Part shown: one piece after another, positions 32,714 through 41,428 of the stretch
Layout: each line of letters starts with the position of its first letter
Numbering within the stretch: position 1 is the first letter of the stretch
Assembly (NCBI GenBank): GCA_030841105.1
Contig: JAVEDE010000027.1
Location: forward strand, 1 to 64,000
Length of the DNA: 64,000 bases
DNA from: Pyrinomonadaceae bacterium
GTDB lineage: Bacteria; Acidobacteriota; Blastocatellia; Pyrinomonadales; Pyrinomonadaceae
Reading direction: 5' to 3'
Translations under genes and position numbers: made by a program
The notes under the pieces: generated by a model
What the model was told of the DNA's origin: nothing
The model's input: only the letters and a program-made list of their open reading frames with translations
The model's database searches: none

Positions 32714-34828
32714 CTACATTCTTTCCGGCACACTGATGCCGAGCGTGGCGAGCGCGGCGGTCAGTTGGCGGCGCACGAGGTCGGCGATGTTGATGAGCAC
32801 GACGCGGCGCGTCTCGTTCTCTTCGGCAATGATGCGGTGGCGATGGTAGAAGAGGTTGAACGCCTTCGCCAGTTGGAACGTGTACTTCGCCAGATACGCG
32901 GGTTCGGCCTGCGCGGCCACCTGCGCCGTGGTCTCTTCCAGACGCGCCGCCTGCGTCAGCAGCGACCAGAGTTCGTCGCCGCCTTCGCCCGCAAAAATTT
33001 GCCGCACCGCTTCGGCGTCCGGTTCACTCCCGGCCAGCCCCTTGGCGAAGGCGCGCGCCCGCGCGAGCGTGTCGTCGTCCAGCTTGCGGAAGATCGAGTT
33101 GGCGCGCACGGCGGCGTACTGGCAATAAGGGCCGGTCTCGCCCTCAAAGGAGAGGGCTTCTTTGAAGTCGAAGGCGATCAGCGAATTGCGCGTCCACTTC
33201 AAGAGGAAGTAGCGCAGCGCGCCCGTGGCGATGGTGCGCGCCGTCTCGAATTTCTCCTCCGGCGAGAGTTCGGCGTGGCGCGTGTCAACTTCATTGAGGG
33301 CGTTCGCTTCCAGACGATCAATCAGATCGTCAACCTTGACGCCCAGTCCCTTGCGCCCGCTCATCTCGATGTGCGGGCGCGCGCGATCTTCCGCGCTCAA
33401 CTCGAAGCCGAGTTCTTCGGAGGCGGCGGGCGAGAGCGCGACCATCTCGTAGGAGAGATGGACGCTCGGCTCGCGCGCGAGTCCGGGGACGACAGCTTGC
33501 ACGCCGCGCTGCACGATGTCCTGCGTGTACGACTGCCGCGAGTCAATGACGTTGTAGACGATGCTGCCGCCGCCGAACTTGGGCGGTTGATTGGCGACCA
33601 TCGCTTCATCCGTCGGCGGCTGGCTCGTCGTCACCCAGACGACGTGGCCGTCCACGTATTGTTGAAACGGCTTGTAGTAAAAATCGAGGCCGAGTTCGCC
33701 GAGCTTCCAGAGTTGATAGGCGATGTCTTTGCCCGCGTAAGTGACCGTGCCGTTCGAGCGGACGATGATCTTGTCGGCGTCGTGCTCGTCCGTGCCCGTG
33801 TGCGAATCGGCGGGCATCACCCAGCAGTTGGCGTTGCGTCCTTCGGTCTCGAAACGAATCGCGCCCGTCTCTTTCAGACGCCCGAAGGCTCGATCCCAGA
33901 AGCGCAGGCTGAGGATTTCCGACTCGCGCGGCAGCACGTCGTAGCGTATGCCGAGCCGCCCCATCGTCTTCAGGTGACACTCGACGATGCGCGTGGCGAT
34001 GTAGTCGGCCAACTCGGCGGTCGGGTTGTCGCCCGCCTCGATGGCGTGGAGCGTGTCGCTCCGCAGTTTCAACAACTCCGGGTCTTCTTTACCTTCGGCG
34101 TCGCCGCGCCGGTAGAAGAGGCCGACCTGCGCGTACAAGTCCCAGCAGTAATAATCGAACGGCCGCTCCGGTGTCAGCGACTCGTCGAGTCGGCGCACGT
34201 CTTCGAGCGCCATGTGCTCGATGTGCATGAAGCCGACCACCACGTCCGCCACCTGCACGCCCGTGTTGTCAATGTAGTTCTGCACCTCGACCGTCGCGCC
34301 CGTCGCGCGCAGCACGCGCACGAACGTGTCGCCGAGCACGCCGTTGCGCAGGTGGCCGATGTGCGCCGCCTTGTTCGGGTTGATGTTCGTGTGCTCGACG
34401 ATGACTTTCGACTTTTCGCTCGCGTCATCTTGCGGGAGCGCGGCGGGCGCGTCCGACGAATCGACGAGGTGTTGGAGACTTTGCGCGCGGTCGTAAAAAA
34501 CGTTGAGGTAGCCCGCGCCCGCCACTTCGACGCGCGCCACGCCCGCTTCCGCTTCCAACGCCGCCTTCAACGCTTCGGCGATGGCGCGCGGATTGGCGCG
34601 CTCGCCCTTCTCCTGTTTGAGTCGCTTCGCCACCTCGAAGGCGACGGGGAAGGCCACGTCGCCGAGTTCCGTGCGCGGCGGTATCTCGCCCTGCACGGGC
34701 GGGAACGAAACGAACTTCTCCTCGATCGTGCTGCGCACGCGCGCGCCCAGTCGTTGTTGCAGTTCAAGCAGATTCAATGATGCGGTGTCCTCATGTCGCG
34801 TGGATGAAAGCGGCGGCGCGAATCGCAC
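32714..34828 (-). CDS. argS: Arginyl-tRNA synthetase
   Basis: Charges tRNA-Arg; class I synthetase of 704 aa. The N-terminal tRNA D-loop-binding domain (about 20-125) precedes the Rossmann fold with NPNKAAHIGHLRNG (HIGH). The KMSKS-equivalent region reads MSGRKGLGVKVDDL. The C-terminal anticodon-binding domain ends about 700. The protein is longer than many bacterial ArgRS (about 550-590). The start at 34828 is uncertain: the family-like region begins near LNLLELQQRL, where a TTG could start about 17 codons later. It is divergent from the sirtuin gene. Confidence 0.95.
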   Translation of the reverse strand: MRFAPPLSSTRHEDTASLNLLELQQRLGARVRSTIEEKFVSFPPVQGEIPPRTELGDVAFPVAFEVAKRLKQEKGERANPRAIAEALKAALEAEAGVARVEVAGAGYLNVFYDRAQSLQHLVDSSDAPAALPQDDASEKSKVIVEHTNINPNKAAHIGHLRNGVLGDTFVRVLRATGATVEVQNYIDNTGVQVADVVVGFMHIEHMALEDVRRLDESLTPERPFDYYCWDLYAQVGLFYRRGDAEGKEDPELLKLRSDTLHAIEAGDNPTAELADYIATRIVECHLKTMGRLGIRYDVLPRESEILSLRFWDRAFGRLKETGAIRFETEGRNANCWVMPADSHTGTDEHDADKIIVRSNGTVTYAGKDIAYQLWKLGELGLDFYYKPFQQYVDGHVVWVTTSQPPTDEAMVANQPPKFGGGSIVYNVIDSRQSYTQDIVQRGVQAVVPGLAREPSVHLSYEMVALSPAASEELGFELSAEDRARPHIEMSGRKGLGVKVDDLIDRLEANALNEVDTRHAELSPEEKFETARTIATGALRYFLLKWTRNSLIAFDFKEALSFEGETGPYCQYAAVRANSIFRKLDDDTLARARAFAKGLAGSEPDAEAVRQIFAGEGGDELWSLLTQAARLEETTAQVAAQAEPAYLAKYTFQLAKAFNLFYHRHRIIAEENETRRVVLINIADLVRRQLTAALATLGISVPERM

Positions 34829-34936
34829 GAGGCGGATCGCGCGTCGCTCTGGAAAGAAACGAGTATAGCGCAGCGTTTAGACAGAGGCTAATCGCGCCGA
34901 AACTTCGCCCCCGACGCTACACTTTTAAGACTACGC

Positions 34937-34967
34937 TTGACACTTCGTCGGTCGCCTCTGCTACCAT
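34937..34967 (+). promoter_or_regulatory. Candidate promoter for the sirtuin-larC-folE operon
   Basis: A perfect TTGACA (34937-34942) is followed after 19 bp by TGC-TACCAT (-10 at 34962-34967, extended TG). The spacer is longer than ideal. Transcription would begin only about 10 nt before the ATG at 34983, giving a very short leader. Confidence 0.35.
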
Positions 34968-34982
34968 CGCCGCCTGAATCCG

Positions 34983-35753
34983 ATGCCGACACAGATCGAG
35001 CCAGCTTTGCAGACCGAGTTGCGCGGGCGACTGCGAACGGCGCGCCGCGTGTTCGTCCTGACCGGCGCGGGCGTCTCGGCCGAGAGCGGCGTGCCGACGT
35101 TTCGTGGCGGCGGCCAGTCGGCGGTTTGGAAGGGACTGCCGTTCGATGCGATCTCGTCGTACAGGATGCTCCAAACTGATCTGCCCGCCGTCTGGGAGTG
35201 GTTCGATTATCGCCGCGAACAGTTGCGCGACTTGCGTCCGAACCTCGCGCACTTGACGCTCGCCGCATGGCAGGAGAAGTTGCCGCACCTGTGCCTCGCC
35301 ACGCAGAACGTTGACGGCCTGCACACGGCCGCAGGTTCGCGCGACGTACACGAACTCCACGGCAACATCTGGACGGCGCGTTGTACGGAGTGCGGCGCGC
35401 GCGAGTCTCTGCGCGAAGAAACTAACGTAAAGGGCGCGGCGACAGGCGCGCGTGAGAGGCCGCCAATTTGTCGTTCGTGCGGCAACGCGATGCGCCCCGA
35501 CGTGGTGTTGTTCGGCGAGATGTTGCCCGCCGGAGTCTTTGAACGGGCGGCGGAGGGCGCGGCCGCGTGCGATCTCTGTTTCGTCGTCGGCACGTCGTCG
35601 CTCGTCTACCCGGCGATGCGCCTGCCGGAGATCGCGCTCGAAGCGGGCGCGTACACGGTCGAGATCAACCCGGAGGTGACGCCCTTCTCCGCGTTGTGTC
35701 ATGCGACGATTCAGGGGCGCGCGGGCGAGGTCTTGCCGCAGTTGGACTACTGA
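34983..35753 (+). CDS. cobB: NAD-dependent protein deacylase (sirtuin, class III-like)
   Basis: Removes acyl groups from lysines using NAD+. The 256 aa show GAGVSAESGVPTFR at 28-41, TQNVDGLH with catalytic His126 in ELHGN, and a zinc site of Cys134, Cys137, Cys163 and Cys166. The SIRT5/CobB acyl-selectivity motif Y-x-x-R appears as Phe74-x-x-Arg77 (WFDYRRE), retaining Arg but not Tyr, so preference between succinyl and acetyl groups is uncertain. The stop overlaps the larC start (TGATG), indicating coupling. Confidence 0.94.
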   Translation: MPTQIEPALQTELRGRLRTARRVFVLTGAGVSAESGVPTFRGGGQSAVWKGLPFDAISSYRMLQTDLPAVWEWFDYRREQLRDLRPNLAHLTLAAWQEKLPHLCLATQNVDGLHTAAGSRDVHELHGNIWTARCTECGARESLREETNVKGAATGARERPPICRSCGNAMRPDVVLFGEMLPAGVFERAAEGAAACDLCFVVGTSSLVYPAMRLPEIALEAGAYTVEINPEVTPFSALCHATIQGRAGEVLPQLDY

Positions 35754-36979
35754 TGCGCACACTCTTCTTCGACTGCTTCGCCGGGGCTAGCGGCGACATG
35801 ATTCTCGGCGCGCTCGTCGCCGCCGGAGCGGACGCGCACGCCTTGCGCGAGCAACTCGCGCTCCTGAACGTCGCCGGGTTTGAAGTCTCCTTTGAGACGG
35901 TTGACCGCTCCGGCATCAGCGCGACGCGCGCCGTCGTCAACACGGCCGACCAGACGCAGCATCGCCACCTGAGCGCGATTCTCAAGATCATCGCGGCTTC
36001 GCATTTGGGCGATACGATCAAAGCACGCGCCTCGCGCATCTTCGAGCGGCTCGGCGAGGCCGAAGCGCGCGTCCATAACGTGCCCATCGAGAAGATTCAT
36101 TTTCACGAAGTCGGCGCGCTCGACGCCATCGTGGATGTTGTCGGGGCGTGCGTCGGGTTTGAACTGCTCGGCATCGAACGCTTCGTCTCGTCGCCGTTGC
36201 ACGTCGGCAGCGGCACGGTCGAGATGGCGCACGGGCGTTTTCCAGTGCCGCCGCCCGCCGTCGCGGAACTCTTGCGCGACGTGCCCGTCTACGCGACCGA
36301 CATCAAGGGCGAACTCGTGACGCCGACGGGCGCGGCCATCATCTCGACCGTCTGCGCGGAGTTCGGCGCACTGCCCGCGATGCGCGTCGCGACGACCGGC
36401 TACGGGGCGGGCACGCGGCAGTACAAAGATTTCCCCAACGTGCTGCGCGTGATGGTCGGCGAGACGGAAGAGACAAGCGCGACCGCCACGTCGTCAACGG
36501 CAGGCGAGAAACTCTTTATGATCGAGACGAACCTCGACGACACTTCGCCGCAACTCGTGGGCTACGCGATGGAACGCGCGTTCGCGCTCGGCGCGCTCGA
36601 CTGTTTCCTGACGCCCGTCCAGATGAAGAAGAACCGGCCGGGCGTCGTCGTCTCGATCCTGTGCCGCGCGGCCGAACGCGAGGCTCTGACGAAGTTGCTG
36701 TTTGAAGAGACGACGACGCTCGGCGTGCGCAGTTACGAAGTCGAGCGGCGCGCGCTCGGACGCGAGTTCGTCACGGTCGAGACCGGGTTCGGCGCGATCA
36801 ATGTTAAGGTTGCGCGCAGGGGCGACGGCAGCGTGTCGAACGTCGCACCGGAGTATGAAGACTGTCGCGCGGCGGCCGTGAAGGCGAGTGTGCCGTTGCA
36901 CGTGGTCGAAGCGGCGGCGCGGGCGGCCGTTAATGTAGCGGCGGGTGAGAGTGGAAAAGATGAAAGCGAACGAAGTTGA
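35753..36979 (+). CDS. larC: Nickel-pincer cofactor biosynthesis protein LarC
   Basis: The 408-aa LarC family enzyme inserts nickel into the pincer cofactor of lactate racemase-type enzymes in a CTP-dependent step. The N-terminus RTLFFDCFAGASGDMILGAL and the HFHEVGALDAIVDVVG segment are diagnostic; a His-rich stretch (QTQHRH) lies near residue 65. It is encoded as one continuous frame, unlike the frameshifted larC1/C2 of Lactobacillus. The start ATG overlaps the sirtuin stop. No larA, larB or larE gene is in the window, so the receiving enzyme is unknown. Confidence 0.92.
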   Translation: MRTLFFDCFAGASGDMILGALVAAGADAHALREQLALLNVAGFEVSFETVDRSGISATRAVVNTADQTQHRHLSAILKIIAASHLGDTIKARASRIFERLGEAEARVHNVPIEKIHFHEVGALDAIVDVVGACVGFELLGIERFVSSPLHVGSGTVEMAHGRFPVPPPAVAELLRDVPVYATDIKGELVTPTGAAIISTVCAEFGALPAMRVATTGYGAGTRQYKDFPNVLRVMVGETEETSATATSSTAGEKLFMIETNLDDTSPQLVGYAMERAFALGALDCFLTPVQMKKNRPGVVVSILCRAAEREALTKLLFEETTTLGVRSYEVERRALGREFVTVETGFGAINVKVARRGDGSVSNVAPEYEDCRAAAVKASVPLHVVEAAARAAVNVAAGESGKDESERS

Positions 36980-37541
36980 TTTAAATAAGATCGCGGAAGG
37001 CATCAAGCTCGTGCTCGAAGGCATCGGCGAAGACCCTGAGCGCGCGGGCTTGCGCCGCACGCCGCAGCGCGTCGCGGAGATGTACGCGGAACTCACCGCC
37101 GGGATGCGCGAAGACCCGCACGCGCACGTCGAGCCGCTGCCGGGCGACACGCACGACGAGCTGGTCATCGTCAAAGACATCCACATCGCCTCGATCTGCG
37201 AACATCACCTCGCGCCGTTCGTCGGCCGCTGCCACATCGCCTACATCCCGAAGGGCGGGCGCATCCTCGGCCTCTCGAAACTGGCGCGTTTGTCCGACAC
37301 GTTCGCGCGTCGCCTGCAAGTGCAGGAGCGTCTCACCTCCGAGATCGCCGACACGATCTTCGACGGCCTCAAGCCGCTCGGCGTGATGGTCGTCATCGAA
37401 GCCGAGCACACGTGTATGACGCTGCGCGGCGTCAAGAAGCCCGGCGCGCTCACCATCACCTCCGCCATCCGCGGCGCGTTCCGCAAAGACCCGCGCACGC
37501 GCGCCGAAGCGATGTCTCTGATTCAAGGGCACAGAGCGTAA
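36960..37541 (+). CDS. folE: GTP cyclohydrolase I
   Basis: Converts GTP to 7,8-dihydroneopterin triphosphate, the entry to folate and related pterins. The 193 aa carry zinc ligands Cys80, His83 (SICEHHLAPF) and Cys152 (EHTCMTLRG). RRTPQRVAEMY near residue 33 is typical. ATG 36960 is chosen, overlapping the larC end by 20 nt; a GTG at 36945 is in frame. The stop codon is itself part of the first heptad unit of the following repeat. It is co-transcribed with the sirtuin and larC, with no obvious shared function. Confidence 0.96.
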   Translation: MKANEVDLNKIAEGIKLVLEGIGEDPERAGLRRTPQRVAEMYAELTAGMREDPHAHVEPLPGDTHDELVIVKDIHIASICEHHLAPFVGRCHIAYIPKGGRILGLSKLARLSDTFARRLQVQERLTSEIADTIFDGLKPLGVMVVIEAEHTCMTLRGVKKPGALTITSAIRGAFRKDPRTRAEAMSLIQGHRA

Positions 37542-37630
37542 ATCGTGAATGGTGAATGGTAAATGGTGAATGGAAACTGCTGAATTCCATCTGCCATTTA
37601 CCATTCACCGTTTACCATTTACCATTCACC
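37538..37630. repeat. Heptad-repeat hairpin (GTGAATG/GTAAATG type)
   Basis: The left arm is a run of GTGAATG/GTAAATG units from 37538, the right arm the reverse-complement run CCATTTA/CCATTCA up to 37630. It overlaps the folE stop codon and ends a few nt before the metG ATG. Confidence 0.85.
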
Positions 37631-37634
37631 AACG

Positions 37635-39836
37635 ATGAAAACTTTCTACGTCACGACGCCCATTTATTACGCGAATAGCCTACCCCATCTGGGGCATCTC
37701 TACACGACCATTCTGGCGGATTGCGTGACGCGCTACCGGCGGCAGCGTGGCTATGAGACGCTGTTCCTGACCGGCACGGACGAGCACGGCATCAACGTCC
37801 AGCGCGCCGCCGCGCGCAGCGGGCGCACGCCGAAAGAGCACGTTGACTATATCGTCGGCGAGTTGCAGCAGAGCTTCGCCGCCTTCGGACTCGACGGCGC
37901 GCACGGCGGCTACGACATCTTCATGCGGACGACCGAGCCGTTCCATTACGAAGCGGTCGCAGAGTTCTGGCGGCGCGTCGCGGCCGCGAAGACGCCGAAA
38001 GGGCGCGAGGCGATTTACAAGGGTCACTACGAGGGCTGGTTCTGCGCGCCGTGCGCCACGTTCAAGACCGAGGACGAGTACGCGAAGCCGGAGCGCGAGG
38101 GCGACCCGCCGCTGTGCCTGATTCACGAAGCCCCGCTCGACCGCGTGGCCGAGGAGAGCTATTTCTTCCGGCTCTCCGATTACGGCGAAGCGTTGCTCGC
38201 GCTCTACGAGTCGCGCCCCGGTTTCATCAGTCCCGACGTGCGGCTCAACGAAGTCGTCAGTTTCATCAACAGCGGGTTGCAAGACCTCTCCGTCAGCCGT
38301 CTCAAGAGTTCCGTCAGTTGGGCGATCCCCGTGCCCGGCGACCCCGAACACACGATCTACATCTGGCTCGACGCGCTCTCGAACTACATCACCGCGCTCG
38401 GTTGGGGACGCGCCGAAGGCGAGGGCGACGGACGCTTCGAGAAGTTCTGGCCGGGCACGCACCTCCTCGGCAAAGACATCCTTCGCCAGCACGCGATCTA
38501 CTGGCCTGCGTTTCTGATGGCCGCAGGGATCGAGCAACCCGCCGCCGTCATCGCGCACGGGACGTGGCTCGATCACGCGGGACGTAAAATGTCGAAGACG
38601 CTCGGCAACTCGATTGACCTGCCGACGCTCAGACGCCATTTCTCGATTGACGTGGTGCGCTACTTTGCCTTGCGCGAGATGGTCTTCGGGCAGGACAGCA
38701 AGTTCGGTTACGAGGCTTTGATTGATCGCTCGAACAGCGATCTGGCGAGCGGCCTCGGCAATTTGTCGAGCCGCACTTTGACGATGATCAATCGCTACTG
38801 CGACGGCCGCGTCCCCGCGCCCGACATCGAAGAGGGGCGGCGCTTGCAGGCCAAGCGCGCGGGCGTGGACTCGGACGCACAGGCACTCGCAGACACGCTC
38901 GAATACGCGCGCAACTCGTTCATACAACTTTTCGAGGACAACGTGTTCCACCGCGCGGTCGAAGTGGCGTGGACGGTCATCGGGCGCGTGGACAAGATCA
39001 TCTCTGACGCGAAGCCTTGGGAGTTGGCGAAAGACGAATCGCAGCGGCAGACGTTGAACGCCGTCCTCTACCGCGCGGCCGAAACGCTGCGCTGGCTCGC
39101 CGTCATACTCCATCCGGTGATGCCCGACGCCACGCGCGCCATCTGGTCGCAACTCGGTCAACAGGGCGACATCGCGAAATACGATCCGGCGGAACTTCAA
39201 TGGGGAGGTCTTCAAGCGGGGACGCAGATCGGCGAAGTCGCGCCCGTGTTCCCGCGCATTGATAAAACAAAAATTATGGCCGAGATAGAAAAAGAGAATG
39301 CGGCGAAAGAGTCCGCACAAACAGAGACGAGCGCGCCGCACTCAGGCACGCACGCGACCGAGGCCGACGCCGTGCCCGGCGCGTCCAATGCCGCGCAGAC
39401 GAAGCCCGAACCGCCGCAACGCGGCGCGACGGAAGCCGACGCCGTGCCGCAAGCGCAGAGCGGCGGCGCGACGGAAAATAAGGACGCGCCCGAGGGCATC
39501 GCCACGTTTATCGGCATTGAGGACTTCATCAAAGTCGAGATGCGCGTCGGCGAGATACTGACGGCCGAGCGCATCCCGAAGTCGGACAAACTGCTGCGCT
39601 TCACGATTGACCTCGGCGAAGCCGCGCCGCGCCAGATACTCGCGGGCATCGCCGAGTATTACGAACCGGAAACACTCGTCGGGCGCAAGGTGGCGGTGGT
39701 GTCGAATCTCAAACCGCGCAAGCTGCGCGGCTTCGAGTCGCAGGGCATGGTGCTCGCCGCCTCCCTCGGCGACGAAGGCCGCCCCGTCCTCGCCACCTTC
39801 ACCGAAGACGTGCCGAACGGGGCAAGGCTGAAATGA
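37635..39836 (+). CDS. metG: Methionyl-tRNA synthetase with C-terminal tRNA-binding domain
   Basis: Charges tRNA-Met, both initiator and elongator. The 733-aa class I synthetase has HIGH-equivalent PHLGHL near residue 17 and KMSKT at 318-322. A single zinc site reads C-x2-C then CLIH, as in the Thermus-type enzyme. The anticodon domain (about 370-540) is followed by an Ala/Glu/Pro-rich linker (about 555-625) that contains ATEADAVP twice, then an EMAP/Trbp111-like tRNA-binding domain (about 630-733, DFIKVEMRVGEI). The linker repeat is unusual. Confidence 0.96.
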   Translation: MKTFYVTTPIYYANSLPHLGHLYTTILADCVTRYRRQRGYETLFLTGTDEHGINVQRAAARSGRTPKEHVDYIVGELQQSFAAFGLDGAHGGYDIFMRTTEPFHYEAVAEFWRRVAAAKTPKGREAIYKGHYEGWFCAPCATFKTEDEYAKPEREGDPPLCLIHEAPLDRVAEESYFFRLSDYGEALLALYESRPGFISPDVRLNEVVSFINSGLQDLSVSRLKSSVSWAIPVPGDPEHTIYIWLDALSNYITALGWGRAEGEGDGRFEKFWPGTHLLGKDILRQHAIYWPAFLMAAGIEQPAAVIAHGTWLDHAGRKMSKTLGNSIDLPTLRRHFSIDVVRYFALREMVFGQDSKFGYEALIDRSNSDLASGLGNLSSRTLTMINRYCDGRVPAPDIEEGRRLQAKRAGVDSDAQALADTLEYARNSFIQLFEDNVFHRAVEVAWTVIGRVDKIISDAKPWELAKDESQRQTLNAVLYRAAETLRWLAVILHPVMPDATRAIWSQLGQQGDIAKYDPAELQWGGLQAGTQIGEVAPVFPRIDKTKIMAEIEKENAAKESAQTETSAPHSGTHATEADAVPGASNAAQTKPEPPQRGATEADAVPQAQSGGATENKDAPEGIATFIGIEDFIKVEMRVGEILTAERIPKSDKLLRFTIDLGEAAPRQILAGIAEYYEPETLVGRKVAVVSNLKPRKLRGFESQGMVLAASLGDEGRPVLATFTEDVPNGARLK

Positions 39837-39838
39837 CA

Positions 39839-39912
39839 GTGACGAGTGACGAGTGACAAGTGACAAGTTAAAACAAGAGATGATCTTTAACTTGTCACTT
39901 GTCACTCGTCAC
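39839..39912. repeat. Heptad-repeat hairpin with a perfect 27-bp stem
   Basis: 39846-39872 (GTGACGA, GTGACAA, GTGACAA, GTTAAA) is the exact reverse complement of 39886-39912. An extra GTGACGA unit lies at 39839-39845. It fills the metG-tatD gap and ends 10 nt before the tatD ATG. Confidence 0.92.
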
Positions 39913-39921
39913 TTTCCTCTT

Positions 39922-40707
39922 ATGTTAGTTGATTCACACGCGCATATTGACGGGGCGGAGTTCGACGCGGATCGCGACGAGGTGGTGGCGCGTGCGCGCG
40001 AGGCCGGGGTCGTGGCGATCTTGAACGTCGGGACGGGCGATCCGCACGGCGGCGATTTGGAACGCGCGGTCAGGGTGGCTGAGCAATATGAAGGCGTGTA
40101 CGCGGCGGTCGGCGTGCATCCGCACGATGCGCGTTTGTTTGACGAGCGGGCGGCGGAGCGCGTAAACGAGTTGGCGCAAAGTAGCAAGCGCGTGATCGCG
40201 TGGGGCGAGATCGGGTTGGATTATCACTACGACAACTCGCCGCGTGAGGTGCAGCGCGAAGTGTTCACGCGGCAGTTGCGCATGGCGCGTGAGTTGAACT
40301 TGCCTGTCATCATTCATTCGCGCGAGGCGGACGCGGAGACGGTCGAAATTTTGCGCGCGGAGTCGGGCGGGGCGGCGGGCATCATGCACTGTTTCGGCGG
40401 CGGCTACGAGATGGCCGCGGGCGTGTTGGAACTCGGCTTTATGATTTCGTTCGCGGGCAACGTGACCTTCAAGAAGGCGGAGGCGTTGCGCGATGTGGCG
40501 CGGCGCGTGCCCGTCGAACGCCTGCTCGTCGAGACCGACTGCCCGTTTCTCACGCCCGTCCCTTTTCGCGGGCGGCGCAACGAACCGGCGCGCGTCGCGG
40601 AAACCGCGCGGTGTCTGGCGGAACTGCACGGCATCGAGGCCGACGAGTTCGGCCGGATCACGACCGGCAACTTTCAACGGTTCTTCAATCTTTCCCTCAC
40701 GCAATAG
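39922..40707 (+). CDS. tatD: TatD-family metal-dependent hydrolase (DNase)
   Basis: The 261-aa TIM-barrel hydrolase of the TatD/YcfH family is linked to 3'-5' DNA exonuclease activity and quality control. Metal ligands begin with His6 and His8 (VDSHAHID); GEIGLDYHYD, IIHSREAD, MHCFGGG and LLVETDCPFLTP follow. ATG 39922 is chosen because the upstream ATG at 39853 would translate the repeat. The gene after metG is commonly tatD (metG-tatD order), which supports the call. Confidence 0.93.
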   Translation: MLVDSHAHIDGAEFDADRDEVVARAREAGVVAILNVGTGDPHGGDLERAVRVAEQYEGVYAAVGVHPHDARLFDERAAERVNELAQSSKRVIAWGEIGLDYHYDNSPREVQREVFTRQLRMARELNLPVIIHSREADAETVEILRAESGGAAGIMHCFGGGYEMAAGVLELGFMISFAGNVTFKKAEALRDVARRVPVERLLVETDCPFLTPVPFRGRRNEPARVAETARCLAELHGIEADEFGRITTGNFQRFFNLSLTQ

Positions 40708-40782
40708 TGGCCGGGCGCATCGCGCGCCCCGGCCGTCCCGAAGACACGTTCGGGGCAACTTTTACCCCGCGCGCGTTAATGT

Positions 40783-40788
40783 TATAAA
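40783..40788 (+). promoter_or_regulatory. Possible -10 element of yajQ
   Basis: TATAAA lies about 70 nt before the yajQ start. The hexamer 17 bp upstream (TTTTAC at 40760-40765) is a poor -35 match, so support is modest. Confidence 0.3.
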
Positions 40789-40859
40789 TGCTGCGGGCAG
40801 AGGATGTGAAAAGTTGTTCTAAGTCGCCATCCGGCGCGCGCCGCTTGTCTTTAACTTAT

Positions 40860-41355
40860 GGCTCAACAAAATTCATTCGACATCGTTTCGCAAGTTGACC
40901 GCGCGGAGATCAACAACGCCCTCGACCAGACGATGAAAGAGGTGCGGCAGCGTTTCGACTTCAAGGGCAGCGCGGCGGTCGTGGTGCTGGAGGAGGACGA
41001 ACTCATTCTCACCGCCGAGGACGAGACGAAGCTGCGCAACATGAACGACATCTTGCAGCAGAAACTCGTCCGTCGCAGCGTGCCGCTCAAGGCTTTCAAC
41101 TACGGGCGCATCGAACCGGCGGCGGGCGGCACGGTGCGCCAACACGTCGCCATCCAGCAGGGCATCCCGACGGACAAGGCCAAAGAGATCGTCAGGTTCA
41201 TCAAAGACTCGAAAGCCAAGGTGCAAGCCTCGATTCAAGGCGATGTCGTTCGCGTCACGGGCAAAGACCGCGACACGCTCCAAGACATCATCGCCAAACT
41301 CAAGGCCAAAGATTTCAACATCAACATGCAGTACACGAACTACAGATCGAATTAG
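40860..41355 (+). CDS. yajQ: YajQ-family nucleotide/cyclic di-GMP-binding protein
   Basis: The 165-aa protein (ATG at 40858-40860) of the YajQ (UPF0234) family starts MAQQNSFDIVSQVDR and contains RFDFKGS and AFNYGRIEPA, with the ending NYRSN. Members bind c-di-GMP or nucleotides and can act with transcription factors. Since a diguanylate cyclase and an HD-GYP enzyme are encoded nearby, it may be a receptor for that messenger; this is inference. The leader holds a possible promoter with TATAAA at 40783-40788. Confidence 0.93.
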
Positions 41356-41419
41356 TGACAAGTGACGAGTCGGAAAATGTCTGATTAAACTTGTCACTCG
41401 TCACCTGTCACTCGTCACT
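41355..41419. repeat. Heptad-repeat hairpin (GTGACAA type)
   Basis: Left GTGACAA-GTGACGA units begin at the yajQ stop codon; the right arm 41388-41418 carries the inverted units (ACTTGTC, ACTCGTC, ACCTGTC, ACTCGTC). The right arm is longer than the left, so pairing is partial. Confidence 0.75.
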
Positions 41420-41428
41420 TGCCTTTAT

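Noticed and set aside
32693..34780. A 695-codon open frame on the strand opposite argS, plus similar antisense frames at 14892-15944, 17032-18603, 27145-28659, 37680-39341 and 62430-63545
   Set aside because: In GC-rich DNA the mirror of a real gene's codon bias gives long false frames. None has a plausible domain, and each lies wholly opposite a confident gene.
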